Source: Reinekea marina (GTDB taxonomy: Bacteria > Pseudomonadota > Gammaproteobacteria > Pseudomonadales > Natronospirillaceae). From it: DNA of 64,000 nt. The DNA lies in NCBI RefSeq assembly GCF_030409715.1, contig NZ_JAUFQI010000001.1, positions 2,716,501-2,780,500 of the forward strand. The letters run 5' to 3'. A program made the translations under genes and the position numbers. The notes below the pieces were generated by a model. The model was not told the origin of the DNA and did no database searches. It was given only the letters and a program-made list of their open reading frames with translations. Numbering within the stretch: position 1 is the stretch's first letter; each line of letters starts with the position of its first letter. Positions 56,183 to 64,000 of this stretch are shown in pieces.

Positions 56183-57004
56183 TTAGAAGTGTGCAGTTGC
56201 ACCTAAGAAGAAACCACTTACACCAACATCCGATGCGAAATCAGACGTATCGGCACCCAAAGTAGAATCTCCAATCACCATACTAAAGTTACGGTAACCG
56301 CCTTCTAGGCCAACTTTAACTAGCATGTTCGTTGGTAATGGAGCATACCAAGTGCCCTTAATATTCCAATCAGAGATTTTAGTATCACCTAATGGTAAGG
56401 TGCTTAGCTCGCCTGAAACCTTAACACCAGCGCCAGGAATGGTGCCCGCAGCACTTACATAGCCCATTGGAACGATTAAAGGGGTAGAACCAATTTGGAA
56501 TGGTGCTTCTACTGTCTCACGTTCCCCACTTACATCACCCGTAGCACTGAAGCCGCCCAACATTGAGCGTACGTTCAGACCAAAATCGATATCGACTACA
56601 GGTAAAGGCAAGCCAATAGTTAATGCCATATCTAGGTGTGATAGGTCTAAAGTAGAGGCAATATCACCATCCATTGTATATTGCTGACCGTATACTTCTT
56701 GGTTTAATGTGAAGTTGTTAGTACCTTCAAGAACTAGGCTTTCATACTTCAATTTCACATCCGGCAAGAGTGGTAACGAAATTGATGCCCAACCATACAA
56801 ACCATTATTAGCTTCCATGTTTAGGCCATAGCTGTCAGACGTGACATCTTTGCTAGTCAGGTTGAAGGTTTCATTCATCAAGTGACTACCTTCACCTAAT
56901 GAATTAATGTTGTAACCTACACCACCATCGATGTTAATTAACACCTTAGCAGAGGCCATTGGTACCGTAGCGGCAATAGCAGCGGCTAGAATCAGTTTTT
57001 TCAT
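56183..57004 (-). CDS. Outer-membrane beta-barrel protein, TIGR04219-like
   Basis: 273 residues from the ATG at 57004, preceded by GGAAAAC. A signal peptide (about 1-21, cleavage at ASA) leads into a beta-rich mature chain with alternating hydrophobics, many Gly/Thr, and a terminal aromatic (ATAHF), the signal for Bam-dependent insertion. The layout fits the TIGR04219 family of putative outer-membrane proteins. Function unknown; its own terminator indicates a monocistronic gene. Confidence 0.82.
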   Translation of the reverse strand: MKKLILAAAIAATVPMASAKVLINIDGGVGYNINSLGEGSHLMNETFNLTSKDVTSDSYGLNMEANNGLYGWASISLPLLPDVKLKYESLVLEGTNNFTLNQEVYGQQYTMDGDIASTLDLSHLDMALTIGLPLPVVDIDFGLNVRSMLGGFSATGDVSGERETVEAPFQIGSTPLIVPMGYVSAAGTIPGAGVKVSGELSTLPLGDTKISDWNIKGTWYAPLPTNMLVKVGLEGGYRNFSMVIGDSTLGADTSDFASDVGVSGFFLGATAHF

Positions 57005-57086
57005 GTTGTTTTCCTCAAATAGTGACATTGTTTAGTATGACTTTAGAAGTGAATCGCTGAGCTTGCAATAGCTCTGCTATTCTTAA

Positions 57087-57797
57087 TTACAATTCCAAGC
57101 CAATTCGGCGCGCTACTTCAATGTAACTTTCTACCACTCCGCCTAACCCTTGGCGGAATCTATCTTTATCTAATTTTTCTAACGTTTTCGCATCCCAAAG
57201 CCGGCAACCGTCTGGAGAGAATTCATCCCCTAACACTACGCGCCCTTCAAAAATACCAAACTCTAGCTTGTAGTCGACTAAAATCATGCCGCCAGCGGCG
57301 AACAAGTCTTTCAGTACAGAGTTGACTTGGAAGGTTAACTCTTTCATGCGTGCAATTTGGTCTTTAGTAGCCCAACCAAATGTTTCGATATGGTAATCGT
57401 TAATCATTGGGTCGTGTAATGCATCGTTTTTTAAGAAGAACTCAAAAATAGGAGGGTTCACCTCTAATCCTTCTTCTACACCTAAACGTCTGACTAAGCT
57501 GCCTGCGGCTCGGTTACGAACAACACACTCTACTGGCATCATCTTTAGGTTACGGACTAATGATTCGTGGTCTGAGAGCAACTTCACAAAATGCGTTTCT
57601 ATACCCGCATCTTGAAGCTTTTGCATTACATAGGCATTAAATAGATTGTTCACTCGACCCTTGTCGTCTAACTGCTCCATTTTTTCACCGTCAAAGGCTG
57701 AGGTGTCATTTCGGAACTCAAGTACCATCAGATTTTCATCTGCAGTGGTATGAACGGTCTTTGCTTTGCCTGCGTATAGAACGCCTGTTTTTTCCAT
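57087..57797 (-). CDS. purC: SAICAR synthase (phosphoribosylaminoimidazole-succinocarboxamide synthase)
   Basis: 236 residues from the ATG at 57797 (GAGG 8 bases upstream), matching E. coli PurC (237); the frame extends to 57851 but without a ribosome site. The motifs [32 protein letters not shown] and [13 protein letters not shown] are complete. It joins aspartate to CAIR in purine synthesis. It is the last gene of a dapA-bamC-mbl-purC run. Confidence 0.97.
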   Translation of the reverse strand: MEKTGVLYAGKAKTVHTTADENLMVLEFRNDTSAFDGEKMEQLDDKGRVNNLFNAYVMQKLQDAGIETHFVKLLSDHESLVRNLKMMPVECVVRNRAAGSLVRRLGVEEGLEVNPPIFEFFLKNDALHDPMINDYHIETFGWATKDQIARMKELTFQVNSVLKDLFAAGGMILVDYKLEFGIFEGRVVLGDEFSPDGCRLWDAKTLEKLDKDRFRQGLGGVVESYIEVARRIGLEL

Positions 57798-57860
57798 CAA
57801 AAAAGCCTCGTCAGAGATTATAGATGTTGCAGTAAGTGTATTTACCACCAAAATTAACGG

Positions 57861-58622
57861 TTAAGTTACGTCTATCCATTCACAGCCTTGGACTTGCGAG
57901 AGCATTAGAATTTCCGCTTTCGTACCTTCCAGAGCCGACTCAACAGCCTGTATTGCGAGCTGCTCATCATTATTTTGCTCACTTATGTGCGAAATGAGCA
58001 CATGAGACAATGCACGTTTATCAATACAATTTAAAAGTTCGACCGCCTGCTGATTACTTAAATGCCCATAATCACCCCCTACACGCTTTTTTAAGCTATA
58101 GGGATAAGGACCATCTAACAACATTTGCGGATCATGATTGCATTCTAACATTAACAGGTTGCAGTGTTGATAGGCTTGTTTCACGTGTTCGGTTATAGAG
58201 CCAAGGTCGGTGAGCACCCCTGCGCATAGTTTTGCCGCTCTAAATACAAATTGAGTGGGCTCTGAAGCATCATGGGGCACCGTTACTGGTTCAATTTCGA
58301 TATCGCCAATCTGGAACCGTTGTAAGGGGTTTATGGTCTGGAAAGTTGGCACTTCGCGTTTAAAAAAACGACGGGTACCCGCGCTGGTCCAGAGCGGAAT
58401 GGCGTATTTATTCGCCAACATTGGCGCACCTTTTAGATGATCACCATGTTCATGCGTGACCAAAATAGCCGACAATTCATTCGCGGATACACCTTTGACG
58501 GCGAGGCGCTGCTCAATATCTTTTAGCCCAAACCCGCAATCGACCAATAAAGTGGTTGATTGCGCCTGAATCAGCGTGGCATTACCTTTGCTGCCACTGC
58601 CAAGTGAGGCAACTCTCATCAT
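57861..58622 (-). CDS. Metallo-beta-lactamase-fold hydrolase (YycJ/WalJ-like)
   Basis: 253 residues. The opening VASLGSGSKGNATLI and THEHGDH metal site, followed by further metal-binding His/Asp positions (VPHDA, LECNHD, YGHLSNQQA), place it in the YycJ-type MBL family. Family members have been linked to DNA or cell-wall processes, with 5'-exonuclease activity shown for some. It lies between bamC and purC, where E. coli has nothing. Overlap is nil; the gaps are 4 and 63 bases. Confidence 0.87.
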   Translation of the reverse strand: MMRVASLGSGSKGNATLIQAQSTTLLVDCGFGLKDIEQRLAVKGVSANELSAILVTHEHGDHLKGAPMLANKYAIPLWTSAGTRRFFKREVPTFQTINPLQRFQIGDIEIEPVTVPHDASEPTQFVFRAAKLCAGVLTDLGSITEHVKQAYQHCNLLMLECNHDPQMLLDGPYPYSLKKRVGGDYGHLSNQQAVELLNCIDKRALSHVLISHISEQNNDEQLAIQAVESALEGTKAEILMLSQVQGCEWIDVT

Positions 58623-58626
58623 CGTA

Positions 58627-59184
58627 TTATTCAGACCAGTGCATTAACAGCTTTTCAAACAATTCGTCGGCCTGTTTGCTATCGGGTAACTCATCATTAG
58701 CCGATTCCAAGCTTAAAATTGTATTTTGGCCGCTGGGAATGAGTACCAGTAGCAATGGATTCGTCTTTTTACCGAACAAACGAGCTAATAAACCTCGCTT
58801 TCCTACGTTGCTAGCCAGCTCAAATCGGTACTCACTTCGATTTCTATCGGTGGTTTCAATCGCCAATTCTATTAACGCTTGATCAACAAGCTCCCAGCTC
58901 GATGCGGTATTACGGTTGATTTTTAAGCTGGTTTGACCAAAGCTATCGGTTATCTTTTCAACACTGAGCGGTGCTGTCGTAGCATTAGAATCCGAACTGA
59001 TATCAAGTGTTAAACGTGGAACGTCAATATCGTCGACATTGACTTGAGCTGGGGCGTCCGCAGGTAAAGGTAAATGGTCTTCACCAGAGACAACGCTTGC
59101 ATCATAGCTGACCATTGATGGCGTGGAGCTACAACCCAATACAAAAAATGATACAAATATGGAACTGAGTAGAGTGCGTTTCAT
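58627..59184 (-). CDS. bamC: BamC-like outer-membrane lipoprotein, short form
   Basis: 185 residues versus 344 in E. coli. The lipobox VLGC (C18) and an unstructured acidic N-terminal stretch are followed by one helix-grip-like domain (INRNTASSWELVDQALIEL to the end). The second C-terminal domain of E. coli BamC is absent. The identification rests on the domain pattern and the position between dapA and purC, where E. coli has bamC (nlpB). BamC is an accessory subunit of the outer-membrane protein assembly machine. Confidence 0.78.
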   Translation of the reverse strand: MKRTLLSSIFVSFFVLGCSSTPSMVSYDASVVSGEDHLPLPADAPAQVNVDDIDVPRLTLDISSDSNATTAPLSVEKITDSFGQTSLKINRNTASSWELVDQALIELAIETTDRNRSEYRFELASNVGKRGLLARLFGKKTNPLLLVLIPSGQNTILSLESANDELPDSKQADELFEKLLMHWSE

Positions 59185-59188
59185 GTGT

Positions 59189-60064
59189 TTAAAGCACCCC
59201 AGATTCCATCAAAGCTTGCGTCACGGTTTCATGGTGCTCTTCGCCCAAGGTTACCAACGGCAGTCTTAAACCATCGGGAATTAACCCCATTAAATTAAGA
59301 GCCCATTTTACAGGTACCGGGTTTGCGTCTACAAACAGCTTCTCATGCAATGGCATCAAGCTGTCATTTAAACGCTCGGCCAGTGCGGTATCTCCAGCCA
59401 GTGCGGCTTTACACATGCTGGCCATGGCCTTTGGAGAAACATTCGCTGTCACCGATATATCGCCATGCCAACCCGCTAAAAGGAAAGATAATGCCGTTGC
59501 GTCATCACCACTGTAAAGGGCGAAATCATCGGGCAGTTCGGCTTTGTAAAAGTGGGCGCGTTCAATTTTCCCGGTGGCTTCTTTTAAACCGACAATATTT
59601 TTGATCTTTGCTAATCGAAGGGTTGTTTCTGGCAGTAAATCAACGGCTGTGCGACCTGGCACATTATACAGCCATTGAGGAATATCAACGGCTTCAGCGA
59701 TTGCTTTGTAATGCTGGTATAAGCCTTCTTGTGAAGGCTTATTGTAATAAGGGGTCACGATTAGGGCAGCATCGGCGCCGGCGTCTTTTGCAGCTTGCGT
59801 TAAGTGGATCGCTTCACGCGTTGAATTGCCGCCAGTACCGGCGATTACTGGGATACGGGAGTTAACCTTTTCGACCGTGAAGCGTATTGCGGCTTCATGC
59901 TCGTTCATATCTAAAGTAGAAGATTCACCAGTGGTGCCGACTATGACGATAGCGGCCGTGTCATTTTCGATATGGAATTCAATCAACTCTTCTAAACTTT
60001 GCCAAGCAATACTGCCGTCAGTATTCATGGGTGTCACAATCGCGACTAAACTGCCCGTTATCAT
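59189..60064 (-). CDS. dapA: 4-hydroxy-tetrahydrodipicolinate synthase
   Basis: 291 residues from the ATG at 60064, matching E. coli DapA (292); the frame runs on to 60124. The Schiff-base lysine K161 (GLKEAT), Y133, R138 and the T44/T45 pair are all present. It condenses pyruvate with aspartate semialdehyde in lysine and diaminopimelate synthesis. It is first in the dapA-bamC-mbl-purC run and diverges from bcp. Confidence 0.96.
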   Translation of the reverse strand: MITGSLVAIVTPMNTDGSIAWQSLEELIEFHIENDTAAIVIVGTTGESSTLDMNEHEAAIRFTVEKVNSRIPVIAGTGGNSTREAIHLTQAAKDAGADAALIVTPYYNKPSQEGLYQHYKAIAEAVDIPQWLYNVPGRTAVDLLPETTLRLAKIKNIVGLKEATGKIERAHFYKAELPDDFALYSGDDATALSFLLAGWHGDISVTANVSPKAMASMCKAALAGDTALAERLNDSLMPLHEKLFVDANPVPVKWALNLMGLIPDGLRLPLVTLGEEHHETVTQALMESGVL

Positions 60065-60213
60065 ACTTTCACTACCCTTATCCGGAATTAGGCTAATGGT
60101 ACTGAGGCGTAGAGGCCAGCACAAGCGCCAAAACTGGCAAAAACAAAATATTGAGCCATACTGATTAAACCTTGAACAATTTTCCCATTCACTGATCCAA
60201 AAAGGAGGACGGT

Positions 60214-60699
60214 ATGGTTCAAGAAGGACAACCAGTACCTGATTTCATCGTACCCGCTACGAGCAATAAGAACATTCAACTAAAAGCACTTAGAGGCTAC
60301 AAAGTACTGCTTTATTTTTATCCAAAAGATAATACGCCAGGATGCACCATCGAAAACCAAGATTTTGCCGCGAACTACCCTCGCTTCAAGGCTAAAAACA
60401 TACTTGTTTTTGGTGTTAGCCGTGATTCTCTCGAAAAACATGAAGCGTTCAAAGATCAACAATCGCTTCCCTTTGAGCTTATCTCGGATCACGATGGCAA
60501 GCTATGCGAACTATTTAACGTATTGCGAGAAAAAGAACTGTTCGGTACAAAAATAATGAGCGTAAGCCGGAGTACCTTTTTAATTAATGAAGAAGGCGTT
60601 CTCGAACAGGCATGGCGCGATGTAGAAGTGCGAGAACACGTGCATAAAGTTTTGGAGTCTATAGAGTCCGGCACTAAAAGCCGAACTGGCACTCACTAA
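60214..60699 (+). CDS. bcp: Thioredoxin-dependent peroxiredoxin, Bcp/PrxQ type
   Basis: 161 residues. The peroxidatic cysteine C44 is in NTPGCTIE; the resolving cysteine found five residues on in E. coli Bcp is replaced by glutamine (Q49), and the only other cysteine is C98. It therefore works as a one-cysteine enzyme or uses another resolving partner. It detoxifies peroxides. AAGGAGG precedes the ATG. Its stop overlaps that of perM by four bases. Confidence 0.93.
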   Translation: MVQEGQPVPDFIVPATSNKNIQLKALRGYKVLLYFYPKDNTPGCTIENQDFAANYPRFKAKNILVFGVSRDSLEKHEAFKDQQSLPFELISDHDGKLCELFNVLREKELFGTKIMSVSRSTFLINEEGVLEQAWRDVEVREHVHKVLESIESGTKSRTGTH

Positions 60700-61805
60700 G
60701 GCTTTACAATTTCTTCATTCTGATGCTTTGGCCAGGCGTTGAAAATGGCTTTGACCAACGTCGCCAAAGGAATGGCGAAAAAGACACCCCAAAAGCCCCA
60801 GATGCCACCAAATATAATCACCGCGACGATGATCGACACTGGATGCAGATTAACAGCCTCAGAGAATAAAAGCGGCACAAGCACGTTGCCATCGAGCATT
60901 TGGATGATAAGGTAGGCAATTAATACGCTGTATAGATCTGAATTAAACCCCCATTGCATCACACCGGCGGCAAAAACAGGGATCGTTACAAAAATAGCGC
61001 CAATATAGGGCACTAATACGGACAGCCCGATCAACACACCCAGCAAAGCGGCATATTCTAACCCGAGCAACTGCAAGGTAATAAACGAGACTCCGCCGAC
61101 AATTAGAATCTCAACCGCCTTACCGCGAATGTAATTGGCAATTTGCCCGTTCATTTCCAAAGCAATTTGATTCATTAATCGTCGTTGTTCTGGCAGCACA
61201 CTTTTAAAGCTGCCCCATAATTGCTGCCGATCTTTTAAAATAAAGAAAACCATCAACGGCACTACAATGGCGTAGACCATAAAAGACACTAAACTTGGAA
61301 TCGTGTTGAGTGAGAAGCTTAAAACATCGGGTAACCAGGCCGAAAACTGCTGACCAATTTTTCTTAAATCAAAGCTGGTAACCCACTGCCCGACAATTTC
61401 TTCAGAAAACATATCCGGGAACTTTTCAGGCAAATTGCCGAGCTCTATCTGAATCATAGCCATCATTCGAGGCAAATCGGCGACCAAACTACTGACTTGG
61501 CGTACTAACGATGGAATCAGAATGAGCAGTGATATGGTCACAATGCCAAAGAAGCTCATGAACACCAGTGTAACAGCCAACGAATGCGGTATTTTAAAGC
61601 TCTCGATCTTATCGATTAAAGGAGACAGTAGGTAAGAAATAATAACGGCGGCAAACAAAGGCGTTAATACCTTACCGAACAAGTAAACTAAGGAGAAAAA
61701 TATTACAAACAAGAAAAATAAGATAACCGCTTCTTCATCAGAGAAGTAACGATGAAAAAAGTCATTAATTACACGGTAAAGCTTCAATTCATTAACCCTT
61801 TTCAA
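60696..61805 (-). CDS. perM: AI-2E family transporter PerM
   Basis: 369 residues with about eight membrane helices, the N-terminal hydrophobic pair and the conserved family pattern LSVLVPYIGAI and the late GGIWGFWGVFFAIPLATLVK. The family includes TqsA and PerM; the solute is uncertain. Its start overlaps the upstream TusA-like gene by 14 bases. PerM lies near bepA in E. coli too. Confidence 0.9.
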   Translation of the reverse strand: MKRVNELKLYRVINDFFHRYFSDEEAVILFFLFVIFFSLVYLFGKVLTPLFAAVIISYLLSPLIDKIESFKIPHSLAVTLVFMSFFGIVTISLLILIPSLVRQVSSLVADLPRMMAMIQIELGNLPEKFPDMFSEEIVGQWVTSFDLRKIGQQFSAWLPDVLSFSLNTIPSLVSFMVYAIVVPLMVFFILKDRQQLWGSFKSVLPEQRRLMNQIALEMNGQIANYIRGKAVEILIVGGVSFITLQLLGLEYAALLGVLIGLSVLVPYIGAIFVTIPVFAAGVMQWGFNSDLYSVLIAYLIIQMLDGNVLVPLLFSEAVNLHPVSIIVAVIIFGGIWGFWGVFFAIPLATLVKAIFNAWPKHQNEEIVKP

Positions 61806-62031
61806 TTAAAAAATAGTATTGCTGATCTCGTTGATCACATTGGAGCAAGGTATGCGAGGTTAAATCTATGAACGCGGGAATGTCTCTCATGGCTCCTGCG
61901 TCTGTTGCTAGCACTTCTAGCCTTTCACCTTGCTGCATGCCGGCTAAGCACTGTTTAACTTTCAACAGTGGCAATGGACAGCGCAAACCGCTGGCATCCA
62001 AGTGTTGTTTTGGGGGTGCTTTACAACTCAA
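61792..62031 (-). CDS. TusA-like sulfurtransferase domain protein
   Basis: 79 residues with the CPLP motif (C18 in LRCPLPLL) and ATDAGAMRDIPAF. It is a second TusA paralogue in the window, differing from 42944-43186 in the active-site motif (CPLP against CPEP). Overlap with perM suggests cotranslation. Such paralogues often serve sulfur transfer to enzymes other than tRNA thiolases, but the partner is unknown. Confidence 0.87.
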   Translation of the reverse strand: MSCKAPPKQHLDASGLRCPLPLLKVKQCLAGMQQGERLEVLATDAGAMRDIPAFIDLTSHTLLQCDQRDQQYYFLIEKG

Positions 62032-62137
62032 TTACAAGCCTCAAATGTCTATTGTTATTGGATTCGTTATCATTGTCTCATAGCTCATCATACAACAATT
62101 AACTTTTACGCTGTATATTCACAGCCAAGGTGATTCA

Positions 62138-63439
62138 ATGCCATTGCGCCTGCTACTTATTTTCTTTGTTACATTTTACTTTGGCTTCGTACGTGCCGAC
62201 TATGGTGACCGACCGGTAGACTGGACGGCGAAAGATACTGCAATTTTTCAAGATTATGCCATACGAGCCCTAAACGCTAAGAGTAGCATTAAAAATAATT
62301 ATTGGGCGCATTATTGGTTGTCTGAGAAGCTGAATCAATTCCAGCTCTCAGAAATGCGTTTAACGAATACTCCAACGCCTTTACTCATAGACCAAAACAG
62401 TATAAATGCCTTTGCACTGCCCGGTAATTTAATTGGCATACATACAGGCCTATGGCGGTTTGCTCAATCCGAAGACGAACTATTGTCCGTCCTCGCACAC
62501 GAAATGGGCCATATATCTTTAGACCATTTTACGCGTTTAAGCGCAGATCGCGCACAAAAAGGCTGGTTAATTGCTTCCGGCATCGTGTTATCGTTTTTGT
62601 TGGCGAATGAGAACCCAGAGGCCGCCAATGCAGCGCTTTTAAGCTCATTTGCCGCCGCTAGTCAGCAAAACTTGAGTTTTAGCCAAGCCATGGAGCTAGA
62701 GGCCGATCAGTTCGGCCAAGATTTGTTGAAGCATCTGGGCTATGAACCCCACGCTGGGCGCCACTTCTTCACTCGGCTCGATCAACAAACTTTTGCTAAC
62801 ACTCAAACTGAGTTTCTAAGATCTCACCCACTGGGTTCAACTCGCGCTTCTAAGTTGAGCAGCGCTGAAAAACAATCTCCTAGCTCTGAACAGCCTAAAG
62901 TCTTTGATTTTATTAATCTACTGGTACTTCAACACGATCAAAACGGTACTTTTGAATTCCTTAAGAGAACGTTAGCCGAGCGTTCACTAACGCCTGTAAT
63001 GGGCGATGATCCTCATTTAGAATATGCACTTGCACTCTTTGCGTTAACACAAGATCAAAAGCAGGCTCCTTTTTTAGAGCGCCTCAGTCAAGTCACAAAT
63101 CGTTTTCCTAATTATTTCCCCGCGTGGCATAAACGGCTAGAAGTTGCCTTGGAAATAAATTCAAAAGACAAATGCGAAGTTTGGCAAAACTTACCTGCAG
63201 GATTTGCTCAATCCAATTTAAGTTTAGATGCGCTAGAAACTATTGCTCAAGGCGCACAGCATTGCCAACCGATAGCTTCGGTAGAATGGCAAGCTCGATA
63301 TTTTTGGCGTTCAGGACAAGAAGAAAAGGCGATGAGCTTGTTGAGAAATTCAATTATAAGAGAGCAAAATACGAATCAGCTGGCTCGATTAAAAAACCAG
63401 CTGAACACATTCAATGAACGTTATGAGCGCTTACGCTGA
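62138..63439 (+). CDS. bepA: Periplasmic M48 metalloprotease, BepA-like
   Basis: 433 residues. A signal peptide (about 1-20) precedes the metalloprotease domain with the zinc motif HEMGH (H121, E122, H125) and the third ligand in MELEADQFG. The C-terminal half is a tetratricopeptide-like helical region (about 260-430). BepA assists and degrades misfolded LptD and other outer-membrane proteins with the Bam complex. E. coli BepA has 487 residues. It diverges from the TusA-like gene, and its end overlaps nadA by 19 bases. Confidence 0.9.
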   Translation: MPLRLLLIFFVTFYFGFVRADYGDRPVDWTAKDTAIFQDYAIRALNAKSSIKNNYWAHYWLSEKLNQFQLSEMRLTNTPTPLLIDQNSINAFALPGNLIGIHTGLWRFAQSEDELLSVLAHEMGHISLDHFTRLSADRAQKGWLIASGIVLSFLLANENPEAANAALLSSFAAASQQNLSFSQAMELEADQFGQDLLKHLGYEPHAGRHFFTRLDQQTFANTQTEFLRSHPLGSTRASKLSSAEKQSPSSEQPKVFDFINLLVLQHDQNGTFEFLKRTLAERSLTPVMGDDPHLEYALALFALTQDQKQAPFLERLSQVTNRFPNYFPAWHKRLEVALEINSKDKCEVWQNLPAGFAQSNLSLDALETIAQGAQHCQPIASVEWQARYFWRSGQEEKAMSLLRNSIIREQNTNQLARLKNQLNTFNERYERLR

Positions 63440-64000
63440 CTGGCAAAATCGAGCATTCGATTCAACGGAATCACCGCCTTCTCTATTAACGTATCATCGA
63501 CAAACACTTCATTCTTAGGCGCAATGAGTTCTTGCTTGATACGCTCTAAGTCATTCATGGCCATCCAAGGGCAGTGGGCACAACTGCGACATTGAGCACC
63601 TGAACCACCCGTTGGCGCTTCAATAAATGATTTCTGTGGCGACCGCTGCTGCATTTTATAAAAGATACCGCGATCAGTAGCGACTATAAACTGAGGGTTT
63701 GGCATTGTTGCTGAGGCTTCAAGTAGCTGCGTAGTAGAACCTACGACATCCGCAATCTCTATGACAGAATCGGGGGATTCAGGGTGCACGAGTACGGCCG
63801 CATCGGGATACATCGCTTTCATATCCATTAAGCCTTTCGCTTTAAATTCTTCATGCACAATACAGCTACCATTCCAAAGCAGCATATCTGCGCCGGTTTG
63901 TTTCTGAACATAACCGCCCAGGTGCTGATCTGGAGCCCAAAGTATCTTTTCACCTTGGCGATCTAAGTGATCGACAATATCCAATGCAACGCTCGAAGTA
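63421..64000 (-). CDS. nadA: Quinolinate synthase, C-terminal part (runs off window)
   Basis: The frame is open through the window edge; the in-frame TTG at 63984 is internal, since conserved sequence ([12 protein letters not shown]) runs on upstream. About 193 residues are present. The conserved cysteine region [13 protein letters not shown] holds iron-sulfur ligands, and GSCIVHEEF is a catalytic-site block. NadA condenses iminoaspartate with dihydroxyacetone phosphate to quinolinate in NAD synthesis, using a [4Fe-4S] cluster. Confidence 0.95.
   Translation of the reverse strand, partial: TSSVALDIVDHLDRQGEKILWAPDQHLGGYVQKQTGADMLLWNGSCIVHEEFKAKGLMDMKAMYPDAAVLVHPESPDSVIEIADVVGSTTQLLEASATMPNPQFIVATDRGIFYKMQQRSPQKSFIEAPTGGSGAQCRSCAHCPWMAMNDLERIKQELIAPKNEVFVDDTLIEKAVIPLNRMLDFASQRKRS

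Overview
The window is a marine-type gammaproteobacterial chromosome segment of moderate GC (my impression is mid-40s percent). Single-gene hallmarks point to the Oceanospirillales/Pseudomonadales: yhdP-rng-maf-mreDCB, a class II ribonucleotide reductase split into NrdJa and NrdJb as in Pseudomonas, an RhlB-type helicase with the Pseudomonas-like core, alaA, EpmC, and a purC-bamC-dapA-bcp-perM-bepA neighbourhood. I cannot name a genus from sequence alone; a Saccharospirillaceae (Reinekea-like) origin would fit.

Layout. 1-6.3 kb (minus): cell-envelope and RNA-processing operon mreB-mreC-mreD-maf-rng-yhdP. 6.5-9.7 kb (plus): gatCAB amidotransferase. 10.0-12.9 kb (plus): nrdJa-nrdJb. 13.0-16.25 kb: an AT-rich accessory pocket holding a broken tyrosine integrase, two paralogous small secreted four-cysteine proteins, an orphan membrane-anchored helical protein and a broken coding remnant. 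16.2-31.9 kb: housekeeping genes (ybdG, a chemoreceptor, yqgE, moeB, grxD, argF, msrB, alaA, pdxB, an RNA helicase, marC), many of them convergent with 4-base stop overlaps. 32.1-38.8 kb: sugar-type symporter, LysR/quinone oxidoreductase divergent pair, and a pseudouridine catabolism operon psuK-psuG with a perfect palindrome abutting its start codon. 38.8-40.9 kb: repeat array built of heptamer-rich units, one interrupted exactly at a palindrome by an IS1111-type (IS110 family) element that carries a structured non-coding tail. 40.9-47.4 kb: EpmC, MATE pump, tusA, rlmM, yheT, a 34-residue CxxC membrane microprotein, two tRNA-Asn genes and rlmF. 47.4-57.0 kb: lactate-permease family transporter, FKBP isomerase, a vWA lipoprotein/membrane protein pair, a lipoprotein, TetR, FAD protein and an outer-membrane protein. 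57-64 kb: purC, MBL hydrolase, short bamC, dapA, bcp, perM, a TusA-like protein, bepA and the 3' part of nadA.

Functionally the window is mostly core metabolism: envelope shape and lipid traffic, translation fidelity, dNTP supply, arginine, lysine, purine, pyridoxal and NAD synthesis, and outer-membrane quality control. The least explained parts are the accessory pocket at 13-16 kb, the vWA lipoprotein pair at 50-52 kb, the IS non-coding tail, and the psuK operator. I found no CRISPR array, rRNA, prophage or recognisable defence system.
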